Shown here in pieces: positions 22,029 through 33,396 of a DNA stretch of 64,000 bases. Under the pieces are notes generated by a model. It worked only from the letters and a program-made list of their open reading frames with translations, did no database searches and was not told the origin of the DNA. This DNA comes from Hymenoscyphus infarciens. Taxonomy: Eukaryota; Ascomycota; Leotiomycetes; Helotiales; Helotiaceae. The first letter of the stretch is position 1, and each line of letters begins with the position of its first letter. A program made the position numbers and the translations under genes. The stretch is from NCBI GenBank assembly GCA_001414345.1, contig LLCB01000022.1, positions 62,001 to 126,000 on the forward strand, in the 5' to 3' direction.

Positions 22029-22536
22029 GAACGGGGCACTCCCAGAGTAGAGGATAAGCTTCTTTTTAACAAAGACTGGTGTTCCTGGCTTATGCACCCC
22101 ACGTTTTCCTGAGCCCTTTCCCCTCGCAATCAGATCATGCAAGTTGGGTTCGTTTTGTTGAAGGATTTTAAAAGCCTCAGGACCCGGAGATACCGAAACG
22201 CTGGGAAAAGCAAAGATGGGACTCGCTTTCAGCTGATCGAGCTACCCAGGGAAGGCTGTGGTGTATTCGCGATGCAAATTGTAACCCGGAAACGAAACTT
22301 GAAAGTCTTGTGTTCTGACATCGACGAAAGTCTCACGCTCTGGGCGGTTTCCTTGACTTGGAGGCTTCTTGACCTGGTACAAAGACGCGGAAGATGGCTC
22401 CCGAACATGGGTCGTATGAGTACTCGTTCGAGGGGGGATCAAGAAAGGAGTCTTGCTGACAATCGGACCTTGGTTCACATCTCGGAGCGATCATCCCTCC
22501 CACAGGGCGCCAAAACCCATTGTTCTCATCCTCCAA
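22029..22536 (-). pseudogene. Possible minus-strand gene remnant, unrecognised
   Basis: On the minus strand, a protein-like frame (about 22536-22335: DELEDENNGFWRPVGGMIAPRCEPRSDC... to FRVFVPG) is followed in another frame by PERETFVDVRTQDFQVSFPGYNLHREYTTAFPG. A 45-nt candidate intron (22245-22201, donor GTAGCT, acceptor CCCAG) removes an in-frame TAG and continues VSVSPGPEAFKILQQNEPNLHDL...GVHKPGTPVFVKKKLILYSGSAPFT to a stop near 22029. The frame change near 22330 has no good intron. The composition is protein-like, but I know no family for it. It may be a decayed gene, or a real one whose exons I mis-joined. Confidence 0.3.
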
Positions 22537-24258
22537 TTCATCAGAATTTGCGATAGGGCGAGAATCGTCTCAATTGAATACCCCAACATCGCTCACACAA
22601 CAATGACTGTTGAAACCATCGACTGATCATATCCACCTGGGGACAAAACGGAGTTCCTCGGTATTGTATACGTCGATCTTCCAAGGAGAAGTAATTACCA
22701 AGAGGGTAACGATGTGTTTATAAGAGGGGCATCGACATCTTAAAAGCTTGTATTAAGGTTGTAAGGCTGCATATGTTTCGAGGATATCCTTGTTTTGTCT
22801 TCATTTTCATGGGAGATCTACAAAAACTGGGGAACGACTAGCGAATGATATTTTTACGAGGCGAGGGATCTACAGACACCAACTTTCTGTGTTACCCTAA
22901 ACACTTTGCAACAAGCAAACTTGATCGTTCCAATGGTCGATATGCTAAAGTGTTCCAAGTTTTTGAGATAGTTACTTAATTTGCTTTGAACAACGAGAGC
23001 TAGGAGGCAGGTGCGAGCCTGACTGCCGCTTTTACGTGCCATCCCAGTCAGGGTTAAATTTGGCGTTAGACGAATACGGGGTTATTCGGTAGGATTCTAG
23101 AATCTAGACGACACAATATTGGTCTAAAAGAGGGCTGGATTAGGAATGAAGCGCGGAGTGTTTAATAACGTGGTTTCGTTTTTAAGCCTCTTAATTTCAT
23201 TTTCTCGCCCGACTTATATATGCTTCCAATACCCGCCGCACTCTCCAGCGTCTCACAAATTTCCCAGCCATGGAAACTCCCCAATCAAAGCCAGAAATCG
23301 TGCGACTTCGCTTATTCTGTATCACCTTCAATTCTATCAAACGGCGGAAACAATCACAATCTCATCCAACGTCCGGTTCCTCCTCAATTCCTACACAAAC
23401 AGCGCCCAGCTTTCGCCGAAGCAACACAGAATTTAATTAGCAAGAATTATTTTCAACCCCTCTATTTCCCGCCAGGGAAAACAGGTCGAGGATTTTGAGG
23501 CGAAGGGTGGGATACTAGCCAATAAAATCGGCAGCCTCACTAAGGCGAACAATGCGGGTTTTAACCAACCGCTCCGAATTCAATGGAAGACTAAGTACCT
23601 ACAGAGCACCACACTACTCTGCATTCACACTCGCATATCTGGAAAATGGTAGACTGGGATGACCAGCTACAGGGGCGTAACGCAAGTAAGCCTACAGGCG
23701 GCAGGAAGACTACAATGGAGCAGCAGCGGTCTCGCTTCCTTGTCTTTAGTTGTCTCCGACAGAAATTGCCCAGGTGAGCAAATACTTGTTTCTTGTCCAA
23801 TGTGGCAGGGGGGAGTTGGTAAGGGAATCGAAAGGAAGGAACGGAAGAAAACGAACCACACTCACGATAGTGATTTGCCACTGGGGGAGTGTCTTTGAGT
23901 TGATCAGACCGCTCCTTCCCTCCCGCTCTCGGTACTCTCTATAAAGTCTCCAAAAAGGTTTTATCACTTCTCAAGATCATGTCTCTATCAAGATAGACAA
24001 ACGCTATCCCATCCTCGCGATCCAGCCACCTCATCATAAAACGCCCCCAATAATACAAACTTGTGTCTTCTTTAATACCAAACACACGATTCCTCATTCC
24101 TCGTCCCCTCTTCCTGGTTCCTCGATACTTAAATCCCCTTTCCATCATCCATGCCTTTGTAGAAATCCCTCCGTCGATTTTACAAAGTCCTCACAAAATA
24201 CGTTATTCTTTTCATGTCCCCAAACTCCCCAGCTCAGCAAGAGAGAGAATAAACAACA
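22537..24258. other. Intergenic region, nothing assured
   Basis: No gene is recognised. Several overlapping open frames of 60-115 codons occur on both strands, especially near 23.6-24.1 kb, where opposing frames mirror each other and look like chance. The 3' part should include the promoter and 5' UTR of the gene starting at 24259. Confidence 0.4.
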
Positions 24259-24807
24259 ATGTCTTCAGTCAAAAACCAGTACTGGATACCAAACCACGAC
24301 ATCAACAAAAAAGTCATCACCCAAGAAATCCAGTATTACTTGGGTCCCGAGTCTACTGTCCGGCCTTATACAAGAGAAGTATGTTCTTGACTTCCCCTTC
24401 CCACTAGCTCTGTTACTCACAAACCACCCAGGGCGAAGACGGCTTCCTAATTTCCACCCCCGGAGAATGTCTCACAGATGTACATCTCCCTTTCTTCCCT
24501 CTTCCTTCTTCCCTCTCCCCCACCTTTCTCCTCCCAGCTAACACCCCCCAAGGAACAAATAGACGATATATGTCGCAAATCCCAAGAAGTCTGGGAAAAA
24601 CAAGCCGCCGCCCGGCTAAAGAAAGAATCAGACTGGCAACTCAAACGACCTTTCCACCAACCCGTCGTCGTTTCCCGCGGAGGAAGTGGGAGTGGGAGTG
24701 GGAGTTCGCGATCTCATCATCATGGTAGACATTCGAGGGACAGGGGCGGCGAGGGACATTCGAGACACAGGCCTTTTACTCATGATGGGGAGTGTTCTCG
24801 GAGATGA
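24259..24807 (+). CDS. Small conserved-looking fungal protein of unknown function
   Basis: Three exons: 24259-24378, 24432-24479 and 24553-24807, giving 140 aa. The introns have GTATGT and GTACAT donors, and the second has AGCTAAC before its acceptor; both are in phase 0. The N-terminal 78 residues (MSSVKNQYWIPNHDINKKVITQEIQYYLGPESTVRPYTREGEDGFLISTPGECLTDEQIDDICRKSQEVWEKQAAARL) look like a compact folded unit. The C-terminal part is disordered, with a Gly-Ser microrepeat followed by His/Arg-rich sequence (SRSHHHGRHSRDRGGEGHSRHR). No catalytic motif is visible. I have a general impression of similar N-termini in other filamentous fungi but can name no function. Confidence 0.65.
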
Positions 24808-26098
24808 GATAAGGTGGAGTCGAGAACAAGCGCAAGAGCAAGAGCAAGAAGTGGTCTGGAAGCCCGGGTTTTGGTTTGGAAGGGAGATGGGAGAAACAGA
24901 GGAGAATCGCAGAGGGAGGAATTCCTATGTGCGCTTGCTGGGGGGTCGCATAGCGTGGTTGGTCCTTTTTGGTGGTTTCGGCTTCAGTTTCGAACCTCGT
25001 CTGTTTCGTTTTGCTTCATTTTCTTTCTATTGCTTGGAGGCATTCTTATCATTCTTATTTTCAGCATCATCATATTCCCCAAACTCAACTCAGCCTCGTT
25101 CAGAAATCCAACACCTTCTTCCCCATCAACTCAACCTCATCGTCCTAGAGTCCGTCAAAAGTTCACAGAAACTACATAATACTAGATGGGTGTAACAAGC
25201 ACCCGCAGTCATAGAATAATAATAGACTATCAAAAGCACCAGAAATAAAAAAAGCCTCGCGTCAGAAAATGACGTTACGTCGTACAGTTTCAATGCATCA
25301 GCCCGCTGATCCATCATTTTAACTCCGTGCAGCATTAAGAATAATCTCGTGTCAGAGGCAGGACTATTGTGAGTGTGTGGAAGGAACTTCTCCAGCTCAA
25401 TCATCCTCATCTCACGCATCTCTCCCGAGCGATCATAAGACAAATTGCCAAACTGGGCACAAGTAGGTCACAGAACGAGGAAAGGATCCCGACGTGCCAT
25501 TCCATAAAAGAGAGACGGATAAGCTCTCCCTCAAGCTTCGGATCAAATGAAACAAAAACGATACACGGATACATGAATTCTCGACTATTTAGGAGAGTTG
25601 CATCCCGCCCCGAGCTTGTAACTCCAATGGTACGAAACAACCACACCATAGAAAAAGCGAGGCAAAAGACACAAGAAGAAAACGTATGGTTTAGGAAAAA
25701 CCCGAAGGACGATATTGATGACACGATAGTAAGAGAACATGACAATTTATCCACACAATATGAATTGGATGCCGCATTGACGATGTGGTGGCATCGTGAT
25801 CACTCCAACAACATGATAGGGCCCGACCCTTCCAAGAAGAAAGCCTTATATATTTATGAATGCTACTTCACTGAATCGTGTCTGTACATGAAAAATCTAA
25901 AAACTAACTAAACATATGAACTGCCAATAATGCAAACACTTGTGATTCCTCAGTTCCCGCCAGACCAAGAACGCCAAGCAGATGTAAAGTACACCCAGCT
26001 TCCAAATCCTACCAATATAACGCCTTCATGCCGATACGCCGCCAGTTTTACCCACCCTAAAGCATCTGATCCCCCGCGTTGCATGTAATCCCATATAC
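24808..26098. other. Intergenic region, probably 3' UTRs
   Basis: About 1.3 kb between convergent genes. A 180-codon open frame at 25369-25911 on the plus strand lacks any domain and is opposed by a 115-codon minus frame; I do not call it. The segment just before 26099 should hold the 3' UTR of the forkhead gene. Confidence 0.4.
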
Positions 26099-29000
26099 TC
26101 ATGCAGTCAGTTGTGGTGGAGCTGCCGTTGGGAGCTTCTTGAGTTCCAGAACCTCCTCTGGATTCTCGGCCTTTTGGGATTGCTCAATCTTCACTTCAGT
26201 AACCTGCCCCGCTGGTACTGGTGCTTGATTTACAAGAACTGGGGTTGCTGCTACTCGTGGTGGGCCTGAAGTGGCAAGCTTCTTAAGCTCTGGCATATCC
26301 TCTGTAATCTCAGTATCCGAAGATTTTCTCTTCTGCCCAGCAACCTGTCCAACTTGTACTTCATTTGTAGAATTTGTGGTTGCCGTTACCTCCTGCTGCA
26401 TAAGAGGTAGTTGTGTGCTGGCTCCATTTGTTGAAGTCTGCGGAGTAGATGGTGCAGGTGAAGCAGACGATGGTCCCCCTGTTCTTCCAGCTGCAGCAAC
26501 CGCACTTGCTGCGGGACTGCCCGAGCTTGTCCTCATCACTCCTACAGGTCTCATAGGCGGCCGAGGAATTGGGGCTCCACCTGGGCGGTTGATACTGTTC
26601 CCACTGAATGACGGTCGCATGATAGCTGGTCGACCTGTCGTTTTGGGAGGCTGCTGGGTTGTATTGGGTTGTGTTCCTCTCTGATTCGCCAGAGGTTGGG
26701 GAGACGCATAGCGGTTATTTTGATCACGACTAGCCCCTGTGGCTTTTGTTGCGTCGGTTACCTTTGGCAAGTTTTCAACTAACATACGCTTGAACGCCTT
26801 CATGATCAAATCTTCCCTTGCTTCTCCTGGAACAGAAGTCTTATCTGAATAACCGAGTACTCTGTTGACTGCGGAGTTCACAATAGCTTCCGAAGTACCC
26901 GGTGGGGTGTCTTTGGGTGACGTATCTCTAAGCGAACCCAAAAGAGATGTTTTAAACCTTTCTACAGCCGCCTTGAGTTGAGGAGACCCCTCCACGGCGT
27001 TTCTAAAGTCTTGTGGGGTTGGTGAATGCACACGGGCTGGCGCAGGATGGGGGAACGTGGTTGTAAGTACTGAGGGAATTGTGTGTGGTACTTGAGATGA
27101 AGCCTGATAATTAATTGGCTGGCGATGATGGTCCACTTGTGGATTGGGTTGGCGACCCAATTGAAGGTTCATTTGTGAATTCGGTTGCGAATTGGATTGC
27201 TGAGTCGGTTGGTGAGTTGATTGCTGAGTCGGCTGCTGGGCCGGTTGTGGGTGCATGTGTGAATTGGCATTGTGACTCGATGGCTGACTCGGTGGTTGAT
27301 TTGGTGGTTGACTCGGTTGGTTTGGAGGTGGATTTGGTGGTTGAGTTGTTGCTGGCGCCTTGTTCGCATACGGTGAATTATAATTGCTATCATTCGGGGG
27401 CAACAATGGCGCCTGTATGAACCCAGGAGGAGGTTGAGTATTGAGCGGGTTCATCTGTGGGTGCATTCCAGGAGGGACTTGATGTCCATTCATCGTGTGT
27501 CCATGAGGTGGCCCCATATATCCAGGGTGTGGAGGGTGCTGTCCATGATGTTGTCCTGGATGACCCGGGTAGTTGGGTGGCATTTGATGTGGTGAGAAAC
27601 CTGGAGGCGGAGCCATCATACCATAAGGTATAATATGAGGTTGATAAAACGGTTGCTGTTGGGGTAATAGGCCTGGATTTTGGGGAGGTGGTGAAGCTCG
27701 CTTCTTCTTCTCCTTCTCGATGGAAGCACCTTCGACAATAGCCCACATCCAGCCTTTACCATCTCGTTCAGTCTTCTCGAAGGCAGGATGTTGTGACAAG
27801 TTATGTCGCACACTACTTTGCCAACCAGTTGTATTGACCTTCAAAATAAAGTAAGGGTATTTACGCCCGATCGCACGATATATTTGTGGCAATGACATTT
27901 GACCGGTTTCCGAATTAGAAAGAGCTTCATGAATGAGAGTAACATAATTTGCTGTAGGTTTGAGGAGTTGTTCAGGAGTGAAGTCTTCTTCACGCAACTG
28001 TGGCGATGGAGAGCGAGCAGGCTTTGGGGGTTTCTTCTCTTTCTTCTCCTTAGCAGGCTGATCGTCTCCACCTGAGCCTTCGAGTTTAGGGTCTCCTTCT
28101 TTGGGTTCCTTGGGTTTTCTCTTCGTATACTTTCTCTTCTCACGTGGTTCTGGGGGCGTATCAGGTCTGGGGTGCTTTCGTGGTCGTCCAACCTTGTTTT
28201 TGGCCGGGACTGTTAGTGGGGGTAGAGCTGGCTTCGCTAATACGTCGCCCTCCTGCTGTTCTCTCTGTTCTCTCTCTCGTGCCTGCGCTTCTTTCTTGGC
28301 CAACTGTTGCTCGCGCTTAGACATAACACCGTTCTTCGGTGGCCTACCAGGACCTCGTCTCTTCACGGGCTGAACAGGTTGACCATTTTGATCATGTTGA
28401 TTTGGTTGATTCAGACTGGTAATACCGGCCCTATCATCCTCCATCATTCCAGACTGATCGCTGCGGTCCCCTTCTTCATTATCTTCTGCTTCTTGTGGGT
28501 GGTCCAGCGTGTGCTCCTGACTCTCAGGTTCTTCGCCATCATCACTTGCTACCTCACCAGATGGCTCTTCGCTTGAATCATTTTCAGCACCAGCTCGAGG
28601 CGCATCTTCAAAATCGAAGCTCATTTCTTTGCCTCCCTCGGAGTATCGATCAGTAATCGGGTTGTCATCATATTCAGATCTCTGTTCTGCCCCAGTTTGA
28701 CCAACGGGAATATCTGGCAGGATAAATGCCACAACAACACCTCCAATTTGTAAAGTATCGCCACTTTTGAGAGCTTTCACACTCTTATAGTGGCAAAACT
28801 TATCGTCGATGAAGGCCCCATTCCGTCCAAGTATAGTCGCTTCAAAATAATGCTTTTTGGAATTAAATGCAATCTTGACATGATGTCGAGAAATAGATTT
28901 GTATGCGCTAAAAGGTACTACCTCACCTTCCTTGGAGGCAGGATGAATAGCTACCAATGGGCAGTCGTGTGGAGAAGGTCGAAGGGATTCGGGATCGACA

Positions 29001-30265
29001 GGTTTTGCATTGTCTGTTACAGCACGTCTGGCTGGTGCTTGTTGAGCTTGCTGTGCTTCATACGTATTGACAACACTTGGAAGAACCATGGAATTTCTTC
29101 GCGACACAACTTGGGAAGATCCCGTTGACTTGGATCTCTTCCTAGACTTGCCCCCCTTGCGGCTCTTGCGCCCCTCACGCCCACTGTCGTCATCTGAATC
29201 ATTGCCGTCACGGAGAATACCACCGCTTTCGCTCACGATTGACTTTGTATATCGACTGCCTTCCTGCTTTACTCGAGGTGTCCTGGGTGCATGTGGTTCT
29301 CGCGCCAAGGCTTCTCCTTCTAATCTTCGACGCTGTTCTTCTCGCTCCCGGCGCATTGTATTCTTTGCTGCTCTCGTGTCTCGACCAAGAATGATGGAAT
29401 ATGTATTCATGTAAAACTCTCCATCTGCAAACTCCAGTTTTGCATATGCTGAAATGCGTGTGCTCTGGCTTGTCTCCTCCACCTCATGGATGTGCGGCGA
29501 AGGATCGAGGAACATGTTTGAGCCATTGGAGCCCAAGTGGCCCATCTGCTGCAGCGCCAGCAATTGCTGTGCGGCAGGACCGTCGTAATATGAGCCCATT
29601 CCCATTCCCATGCTGGCGCTTTGCGCCAGAAGGTAGTCAAAGTCTTCTTCTACACTCTGTCCAGCAAAAGCAGGTATCGCAGCCTCGGCATGAGACTGAC
29701 TCTCGAAGTTGTGACGAATTGCAGCATCGACCACTGTATTGAAATCAGGGACGAGATCTTCCTGCTGGACCGTGGCGACACTCTGCTCCTCGTTCTGTTC
29801 CTGCGCTGGCTCTGCCTGTTGTACCTGATCTACTTGGTCGGTGATACCCCCGCCTTCGTCTTTCCCTTCACCTTCCTTCTCAGCGTCGTTGGTATCTAGG
29901 CCAGCCACCTTCTCGTGATCTATCGTCTCGTGGGTCGGGCTGTTGTCCGTTCTGACATTGTCAGTTGGACTCGATGTGTCCCGCGGCGGCGGGGGCGATT
30001 GCGCCCGTGGCGGGTTGTCGTTTTCCGACGAGGTCATGATAGCTGTTGGAACTTTCGCGACCACGGAGCTGGGGGAAGTCGGTGAAGTCATCGCTGTCGT
30101 GTTATAGACAGCTCCTCCACCGATGGTGAGTCCTGGGCTCCGGTTGTGCAATGAAGACGTGAGTGTTTCCGTTGCGCTCACCGGTTTCGCGAAAGTCAAG
30201 TCGTCGAGAGCCAAGTTCATGGGCAGAGTATTTTGCATCACGTGGGGGTGCTGGAGGCTCCCCAT
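26099..30265 (-). CDS. FHL1: FHA + forkhead transcription factor, Fhl1 type
   Basis: Single 1,388-aa ORF. Residues about 272-298 (AYAKLEFADGEFYMNTYSIILGRD) and about 433-520 (CPLVAIHPASKEGEVVPFSAYKSISRHHVKIAFN...FEATILGRNGAFIDDKF) are two halves of one FHA phosphothreonine-binding domain, split by about 135 basic, disordered residues. Two AT-hook cores occur (RRGPGRPPKNG near 637 and KVGRPRKHPR near 688). The forkhead winged helix spans about 768-855 (YVTLIHEALSN...LPQIYRAIGRKYPYF...NTTGWQSSVRHNLSQHPAFEKTERDGKGWMW). A His/Pro/Gln-rich region and a conserved-looking helix (LVENLPKV region) follow. FHA plus forkhead in this order, with the AYAKL strand, is the Fhl1 layout; Fhl1 with Ifh1 controls ribosomal-protein genes in yeast. 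Fkh1/2 is the less likely alternative. Confidence 0.88.
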   Translation of the reverse strand: MGSLQHPHVMQNTLPMNLALDDLTFAKPVSATETLTSSLHNRSPGLTIGGGAVYNTTAMTSPTSPSSVVAKVPTAIMTSSENDNPPRAQSPPPPRDTSSPTDNVRTDNSPTHETIDHEKVAGLDTNDAEKEGEGKDEGGGITDQVDQVQQAEPAQEQNEEQSVATVQQEDLVPDFNTVVDAAIRHNFESQSHAEAAIPAFAGQSVEEDFDYLLAQSASMGMGMGSYYDGPAAQQLLALQQMGHLGSNGSNMFLDPSPHIHEVEETSQSTRISAYAKLEFADGEFYMNTYSIILGRDTRAAKNTMRREREEQRRRLEGEALAREPHAPRTPRVKQEGSRYTKSIVSESGGILRDGNDSDDDSGREGRKSRKGGKSRKRSKSTGSSQVVSRRNSMVLPSVVNTYEAQQAQQAPARRAVTDNAKPVDPESLRPSPHDCPLVAIHPASKEGEVVPFSAYKSISRHHVKIAFNSKKHYFEATILGRNGAFIDDKFCHYKSVKALKSGDTLQIGGVVVAFILPDIPVGQTGAEQRSEYDDNPITDRYSEGGKEMSFDFEDAPRAGAENDSSEEPSGEVASDDGEEPESQEHTLDHPQEAEDNEEGDRSDQSGMMEDDRAGITSLNQPNQHDQNGQPVQPVKRRGPGRPPKNGVMSKREQQLAKKEAQAREREQREQQEGDVLAKPALPPLTVPAKNKVGRPRKHPRPDTPPEPREKRKYTKRKPKEPKEGDPKLEGSGGDDQPAKEKKEKKPPKPARSPSPQLREEDFTPEQLLKPTANYVTLIHEALSNSETGQMSLPQIYRAIGRKYPYFILKVNTTGWQSSVRHNLSQHPAFEKTERDGKGWMWAIVEGASIEKEKKKRASPPPQNPGLLPQQQPFYQPHIIPYGMMAPPPGFSPHQMPPNYPGHPGQHHGQHPPHPGYMGPPHGHTMNGHQVPPGMHPQMNPLNTQPPPGFIQAPLLPPNDSNYNSPYANKAPATTQPPNPPPNQPSQPPNQPPSQPSSHNANSHMHPQPAQQPTQQSTHQPTQQSNSQPNSQMNLQLGRQPNPQVDHHRQPINYQASSQVPHTIPSVLTTTFPHPAPARVHSPTPQDFRNAVEGSPQLKAAVERFKTSLLGSLRDTSPKDTPPGTSEAIVNSAVNRVLGYSDKTSVPGEAREDLIMKAFKRMLVENLPKVTDATKATGASRDQNNRYASPQPLANQRGTQPNTTQQPPKTTGRPAIMRPSFSGNSINRPGGAPIPRPPMRPVGVMRTSSGSPAASAVAAAGRTGGPSSASPAPSTPQTSTNGASTQLPLMQQEVTATTNSTNEVQVGQVAGQKRKSSDTEITEDMPELKKLATSGPPRVAATPVLVNQAPVPAGQVTEVKIEQSQKAENPEEVLELKKLPTAAPPQLTA

Positions 30266-31820
30266 CTTTGCAGGCGTTGGTCGAGGTCCTTGTCCTTTTC
30301 AAGTTGAGTCGCAAATCACATTGAGAAAGTGCCGAATTTTGGGGGTTTGTGTTTGTGGTGTGCAAAATTGAGGTTCGAATTTTTCAGCGGGTTGAGAACA
30401 GAAAATTGGGAAAATTGGCATTGACAGAAGGAAGGGTTGGAGTTCTGGAAGTTGCGACTCGAAAGTCGCCAACCACCTATTCACCTGCCGTCCGTCAGTG
30501 AATGACTGAACTACTCAACCAACCACCAAAGGTATGGGAAATTAGTGTCTACGTACTGACTTTACTTAGTTAGACTTCATGGGTGCCCAATTTTCTATGA
30601 CACGTAGGTAGTGAAGTAGTTTCACGCCTACGGTATTGCCGGCACTCGAGGTAGTACAGAGATTACGACCAACCGAATGTACGGAGTACATCTACGATAA
30701 AATGGCATTTTCGAAACTCTTAGAGGAACACCATCTTTGGAAATTATGAAAAGAAACTGCTCTACTCTCTTCAGATTGACAAGGCAATTACTCAAGTCTC
30801 AAGTCTAGGTAGTCACATAGGTGGTATTACTCAGATCTTGACTCACCCTCGTCTACAAGTAAACAAACATCCAACCTGACAAAGCTTCTCACAGGCGATT
30901 GTTCGCTAGTGAAAATTCTAGCACAAAAACTATTCAACCGAGCTAAGTACCAAACTGATTTTGCCTAGGCACAATTGGACCAATGAGAGCCGTGAGTCTG
31001 AAGTCTCCACTAAAGATCTCGTCATTTGACACGGAGAAAAGCTCAAACTCCCCGCTCCGACAATCTCTCCTGCTCCCTCTCCATGCGCACCCCTCTCTTT
31101 AGTATCTCTCTCAACGTTTGTAGAGGTCAGTCTTCTCGTGTCCAAGTTGAGGGGGTTGGGGTCATGGCTATACTTTTTGACCATTCATCAGATAATCTCT
31201 ACGGCAAATCTCTCTACCTAAGCTGTAATGATTGAACTTCTTTCCCGGGCTCTACTACGAATTGTTTATTCTTTACTCTTCTCAGTTCAGCTAGGTCAGC
31301 TTTCATTTGTCTCGGGGCCTAAAAGTCATTCAGTCCAGGGGTCCCAATACGGGGTACAACGCCGACTTGTAGTTTTCACTCTCTAAATTACTCCACTCTT
31401 TCATTCTCCTCATATCTTCATTTGAGAAAGTGATATGGTATGTCACCTATCAGTTGCGAGTTCTCAATACGGGAACTCCTAGTAAATGAAACCCAGGCCT
31501 CCGTCTACCCAGCTCGTCTCATCTCACAACTTTCATAATATGCGATAAGCGAGCTCTCAACCAAGAGAGAATTTCATTATGAGACTTACGACGTGCAAAA
31601 GGAGAGACATGCTAGACACATTTCATTTTCTTCCCCATGCACCACTCAAGGGACCCTTTTCAGACACATGTCATATATGACATCCTAAATCTCAAATTTC
31701 AAACCCTCGCTGAAGTTGAATATTTTTCGCTCTTACGATCGGCGAATCCAGGACAAGCCAGCAACCATTTTTCAACTGGAATATCCCCAACCACCGAATA
31801 ACGACCAGAAATCCTTACTC
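30266..31820. promoter_or_regulatory. FHL1 upstream region
   Basis: About 1.55 kb upstream of FHL1 up to the 3' end of the broken Zn2Cys6 gene. An out-of-frame ATG at 30365 on the minus strand opens an 87-codon frame that overlaps the FHL1 start and ends at 30102, a possible overlapping uORF if the transcript begins further upstream. I recognise no other gene here. Confidence 0.4.
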
Positions 31821-33396
31821 TCATTCACAAGGCCATTGAATACCTTGCCCTTCAGCTCCACTCGCATCTCCTTCTTCATCCTCCCCGTCCACGAGTCCGT
31901 TGAACACCCTTCCCTTCGTAACCTCGCTTTCTACCCACATGGTCCATTCATAATATGGCATCCATTCTTTTGGCACATCACGATGCAATGCACGAAACCA
32001 TCTCACGGTAACCCCTTCATTCCCTCTCGCCTTCGTCTTTTCTCTCTCAACCCACTCGTTTCGGGTTATGGGTGTCATAGTGAGTTGCATAGCTACAAAG
32101 TGAGCACCCAAAATCATGCATACACGATTTGCAGGATTGGTAAGATAGGCGAAGGAAGACTGGGGAGCAATAACCGTAGATTTTACGGAGCGTGGCGTAA
32201 GCTGGTGGGGAGACTCAGTTATTTTAGGTTTCAAAAACGAATTGGGGCTGGCTTACCATCTCTGGAAGAAGTGATAAGGGATCGAGCTATTTCATGTAAC
32301 ATTCTGTACACCTCTATCTCAACAGGATGTTGACATAACGGCTCCACTCTCTCTAAACTATCGAGTGCTCTCCTGACTAATTTCGGATGCACGAGCCGTG
32401 CTGCCATCATCAGAGTGTCAACTGGCTCTGGTATTTCGGCTTGATCGAAAAGCCTCTCGAATAAGATTCGATGTTGTTTGTTTAAGACCCATTTGATATC
32501 CTACCGTCGTTACACCACGGATGAAAGTCATGTATTCGAGAAGTCCATCCTCAAGCAGGACCGATTGGAAGAGAAGCGAAAAACAAGTTGCAAGCATGGC
32601 GTTACCTTGCTCGAAGTTGGCAAACCGGCGGTAATCGCAGCATTGAGTCTTGTGATTGCGGTGACGCGGTGGGATATAGCTGTGCAGGAAATTTCTTGGG
32701 AAGTGATAGGATTAGGGTCTTTATCTGCAAGTTCAGAAGCACTCAACGCCAGCATTGCATGGAGCAGATATTCATGCTACATCGGAAGGCTGGCCGCTAC
32801 TTTAAAACTCTGGCTTCGGAAGGAATATGAGATACCTCATGTGCAATAGCAGGAATCTCATGTTGCCACACAGAATCACTTTCCACGGGATGATGTGGAT
32901 ACGTCCTTTCTAAGAAATAGTAAAATAGCCTAGATTCATTGGCATTAAAGAATGGTCCAGATGCTTGTGATAACATAGGAATTGGAGCAGGGGAGTTCCC
33001 TTTTCGTATCATTGTCCCGTTTGGGATGTTTTGGGCTTGGGGCTGCATATTATCCGGCCATTCGCATATCATGTTTCGATGCGCACAATAGTCACATGCC
33101 GGGCGGTTTTCTTTGCACTGGATTTATATATTAGCTATGTCTCTCTTGTTCAAATTTTGAAAGTGCTGTGCTTCCAAAAAACTTGCCTTGATTCTTGCTC
33201 TTTTGCAGTTCAAGCATCCCCTTCTTGATTTTGTATGTCCTTTTCTTCCTCGCTTCTTCTGTCTATTCGAAACGCCCGATAATTCGCTTTCAAACAAGAG
33301 AGGAGTGGGTAAAGCACTTGGAGTTGCCGAAACCCCGTTTGACGAAGCTAGGGTTTCTGAACGCTCAGATATAAACCCACAGTTCAAAATCGACAA
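31821..33396 (-). pseudogene. Zn2Cys6 transcription factor, frame-broken
   Basis: Exon 1 (33396-33187) ends RRGCLNCKRARIK. After a GC-AG intron (33186-33118) exon 2 continues CKENRPACDYCAHRNMICEWP, so the spliced cluster is CX2CX6CX6CX2CX6C, a complete Zn2Cys6 DNA-binding domain. The downstream Fungal_trans_2-like helices are recognisable (HEYLLHAMLALSASELA, then MLATCFSLLFQSVLLEDGLLEYMTFIRGV, then LFERLFDQAEIPEPVDTLMMAARLVHPKLV, then SFAYLTNPANRVCMILGAHFVAM). Joining them requires frame changes near 32612, 32470 and 32175 that no good intron provides, although ordinary introns fit near 32840-32780 and 32255-32201. The residues between breaks still look conserved, so inactivation would be recent, or single-base errors exist in the assembly. 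Targets are unknown. Confidence 0.62.

Noticed and set aside
25369..25911. 180-codon plus-strand open frame
   Set aside because: No recognisable motif or introns, in the convergent 3' region of FHL1, with an opposing 115-codon frame. I could not support it as a gene without expression data.
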